7,886 nt of DNA from Candidatus Aminicenantota bacterium (lineage in GTDB: Bacteria; Acidobacteriota; Aminicenantia; Aminicenantales; UBA4085): the NCBI GenBank assembly GCA_003154255.1, contig PMCY01000094.1, positions 6,456 through 14,341 of the forward strand, in the 5' to 3' direction. Both the position numbers and the translations under genes were made by a program. Below the pieces are notes generated by a model. It did no database searches and had not been told where the DNA came from. It was given only the letters and a program-made list of their open reading frames with translations. Below, one piece after another: positions 6,576 through 7,886 of the stretch (the first letter of the stretch is position 1; each line of letters starts with the position of its first letter).

Positions 6576-6591
6576 TGGCATAAATATTGCT
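6576..6591 (+). promoter_or_regulatory. Sigma-54 (-24/-12) promoter of the receiver-only gene
   Basis: TGGCATAAATATTGCT has the -24 GG at 6577-6578 and the -12 GC at 6589-6590 with 10 bp between. It is identical to the operon promoter at 2032-2047 except for one base in the spacer (T for G). The predicted start is near 6602, giving a leader of about 28 nt that carries AAGGA (6619-6623), 6 nt before the ATG. Confidence 0.8.
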
Positions 6592-6629
6592 ATTAATTTG
6601 GATGTCAGAGATATAAGAAAGGATTTGAA

Positions 6630-7016
6630 ATGTTAGGCAAAAAAATCGTCCTCGTCGACGACGAGGAATCCATCCGCAAGACCTTTTTCCTCCTTCTGAA
6701 TAAGAAATACCGGGTTTACCCGGCCAAAGACGCCGAGGAAGTGCTGGAACGCTTCAAGAGCGGCGCCTTCGACCTGCTCATCGCCGATCTGCGCCTCCCG
6801 GGCAAGGACGGAGTGGAGCTGGTCTCCGAGCTCCGGAGCAAAGGCTACCGGGGCGAGGTCATCCTCATTTCCGCCCACGCCGAGCTTGTCGATCCCGGAG
6901 TGCTGAGCCGGCTGCGGATCGGCCATTTCTTCGCCAAGCCGCTCGATTTGGATGCCCTGAGCCGTTCGATCGATTACCTCTTGACCAAAGACGATCTTCT
7001 GGGCAAGAGTCTCTAA
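6630..7016 (+). CDS. Stand-alone receiver-domain response regulator (CheY/Spo0F-like)
   Basis: A 128-residue protein that is one complete receiver domain with no output domain. All signature residues are present: acidic pocket D10, D11, E12; phospho-acceptor D53 in LLIADLRLPG; S81 in ISAH; K103 in FFAKPLD. The ATG is supported by GAAAGGA (6617-6623). It has its own sigma-54 promoter almost identical to that of the upstream operon, so it is probably co-regulated with it. Single-domain receivers act as phosphate sinks, phosphorelay intermediates or protein-binding switches. Which applies here cannot be read from sequence, but the neighbouring kinase is a plausible phosphodonor. The receiver is clearly different from that of the NtrC-type regulator, so it is not a recent copy of it. 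Confidence 0.92.
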   Translation: MLGKKIVLVDDEESIRKTFFLLLNKKYRVYPAKDAEEVLERFKSGAFDLLIADLRLPGKDGVELVSELRSKGYRGEVILISAHAELVDPGVLSRLRIGHFFAKPLDLDALSRSIDYLLTKDDLLGKSL

Positions 7017-7057
7017 AGGCTGCCAAGGGGCCGCGCTTCTCCAAGTTTTTGCTTTTC

Positions 7058-7066
7058 TGTTACAAT
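7058..7066 (+). promoter_or_regulatory. Extended -10 promoter giving a nearly leaderless transcript
   Basis: TGT followed by TACAAT (-10 hexamer 7061-7066) fits the extended -10 pattern TGN-TATAAT with one mismatch. No good -35 hexamer is visible. The expected transcript start (about 7073) is within two bases of the ATG at 7075. No Shine-Dalgarno sequence precedes that ATG, which agrees with leaderless translation. Confidence 0.5.
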
Positions 7067-7074
7067 CGTCCCTT

Positions 7075-7886
7075 ATGCAGAGCGCAGCCGAGTGCTATCC
7101 CTGTTTTTTGAACCAGACGATCAAGACCGCCCGCCTGTCGACGAATGATCCAAGGCGCTTGAAGGCCCTCCTGGACGAAGTCGCCTCCTACCTGCAATTC
7201 CATCCTTTCAACGTCGTCCCTCCCGTTCTCTCCGAGGACATTTACCGGATCATAACCCGGGAAACGGGCGCGGCCGATCCTTATCGGGAGCTGAAGCGCC
7301 GCTGCATCCGGCAGGCCCTGCGGCTCTATCCGGAGGTGAAAAAACGGGTGGCGGCGAGCCCCGATCCCTTGCGGGCCGCGATCCAGGCGGCCTTGGCCGG
7401 CAACGTCATCGATTTCGGGGTCAAAGAGGAATTCGATATGGCCGCCGACGTCGCCGACCTTCTCGACCGGATTCCGGTCATCGATCACTATAGGGATTTC
7501 CAAACGGGCCTGGCCCGGGCCGGCCGTATCCTCTATCTGGGGGACAATGCCGGGGAGACGGTCTTCGACCGTATTCTGATCGAAGCTTTGGATAGGCCCG
7601 TGGACTATGCCGTCCGCTCCGCGCCCATCATCAACGACGCTTTGGCCGAAGACGCCAGGGCGTCCGGTTTATCCGCCCTAGCCCGTATCGTCGAATCGGG
7701 GTGCGGCACGCCGGGAATTGTTCTGCCGCGGACTTCGCCGGAATTCCGGCGGCTGTTCCGCGCCGCCGACCTGATCATCAGCAAGGGCCAGGGCAATTAC
7801 GAGGCTCTTTCCGAGTCCGGGCGTCCGATCTTCTTCCTTCTCAAGGTCAAATGCGAAGTCGTCGCCCGCCATACCGGGGCGCCCAA
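7075..7886 (+). CDS. DUF89 / ARMT1-like metal-dependent phosphatase (3' end beyond the window)
   Basis: 270 residues are visible and the frame runs off the window; little is probably missing. Recognisable DUF89 features in order: N-terminal C7-x-x-C10 (CYPCFLNQ); GNVIDFG (109-115); GDNAGE with F164-D-R (156-166), the metal/phosphate site; PIINDA (184-189); CGTPG (210-214); ISKGQGNYE (235-243); and FLLKVKC (254-260). Family members are metal-dependent phosphatases proposed to remove damaged or over-accumulated phosphometabolites. The CxxC form is common in bacteria and archaea. The substrate cannot be predicted. The ATG is the only in-frame start that keeps the CxxC motif. It has its own promoter and no visible functional link to the sensory operon. 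Confidence 0.88.
   Translation, partial: MQSAAECYPCFLNQTIKTARLSTNDPRRLKALLDEVASYLQFHPFNVVPPVLSEDIYRIITRETGAADPYRELKRRCIRQALRLYPEVKKRVAASPDPLRAAIQAALAGNVIDFGVKEEFDMAADVADLLDRIPVIDHYRDFQTGLARAGRILYLGDNAGETVFDRILIEALDRPVDYAVRSAPIINDALAEDARASGLSALARIVESGCGTPGIVLPRTSPEFRRLFRAADLIISKGQGNYEALSESGRPIFFLLKVKCEVVARHTGAP

Noticed and set aside
7017..7057. Intrinsic terminator after the receiver gene.
   Set aside because: T-runs are present (7046-7050, 7053-7056) but I find no adequate GC-rich stem just before them.
1..7886. CRISPR arrays, insertion sequences, rRNA or true tRNA genes.
   Set aside because: I saw no regularly spaced direct repeats, no transposase motifs and no RNA-gene signatures on reading both strands.

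Overview
The window is GC-rich DNA with strongly G/C-biased third codon positions. It comes from a bacterium that uses sigma-54 and exports proteins through the Sec pathway, most likely a Gram-negative (diderm) species. The gene content (a secreted M19 dipeptidase with a long insertion, a family 5 solute-binding protein, an NtrC-type two-component system and a DUF89 phosphatase) would suit Acidobacteriota, Aminicenantota or a deltaproteobacterial lineage. That placement is an impression, not a determination.

Layout, all genes on the + strand. Positions 1-179 hold mutually exclusive hairpins and a sigma-70-like promoter. Positions 180-1448 encode an exported M19 membrane dipeptidase, probably a lipoprotein. 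Positions 1449-2068 are a 620-base gap. It holds a 102-nt hairpin (1519-1620), the C-terminal remnant of a lost gene (about 1700-1882), an AT-rich palindrome (1942-1960) and a near-consensus sigma-54 promoter (2032-2047). Positions 2069-6473 are a tightly coupled three-gene operon: a family 5 (peptide/nickel class) solute-binding protein, a membrane histidine kinase and an NtrC-type sigma-54 activator. Both junctions are ATGA stop/start overlaps. A terminator-like hairpin follows, then a second sigma-54 promoter that matches the first at 15 of 16 bases and drives a receiver-only protein (6630-7016). From 7075 to the window edge lies a DUF89 phosphatase-like gene whose extended -10 promoter sits so close to the ATG that its mRNA should be essentially leaderless.

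The most interesting reading is a self-contained, probably autoregulated sensory circuit. An exported peptide-binding-type protein, encoded with no ABC permease or ATPase beside it, may act as the ligand sensor for the kinase. The kinase would phosphorylate the NtrC-type regulator, and that regulator would activate the sigma-54 promoter of its own operon and that of the stand-alone receiver. The receiver could feed back as a phosphate sink or carry the signal elsewhere. The promoters and the gene order are read directly from the sequence; ligand, sensor partnership and feedback are inference.
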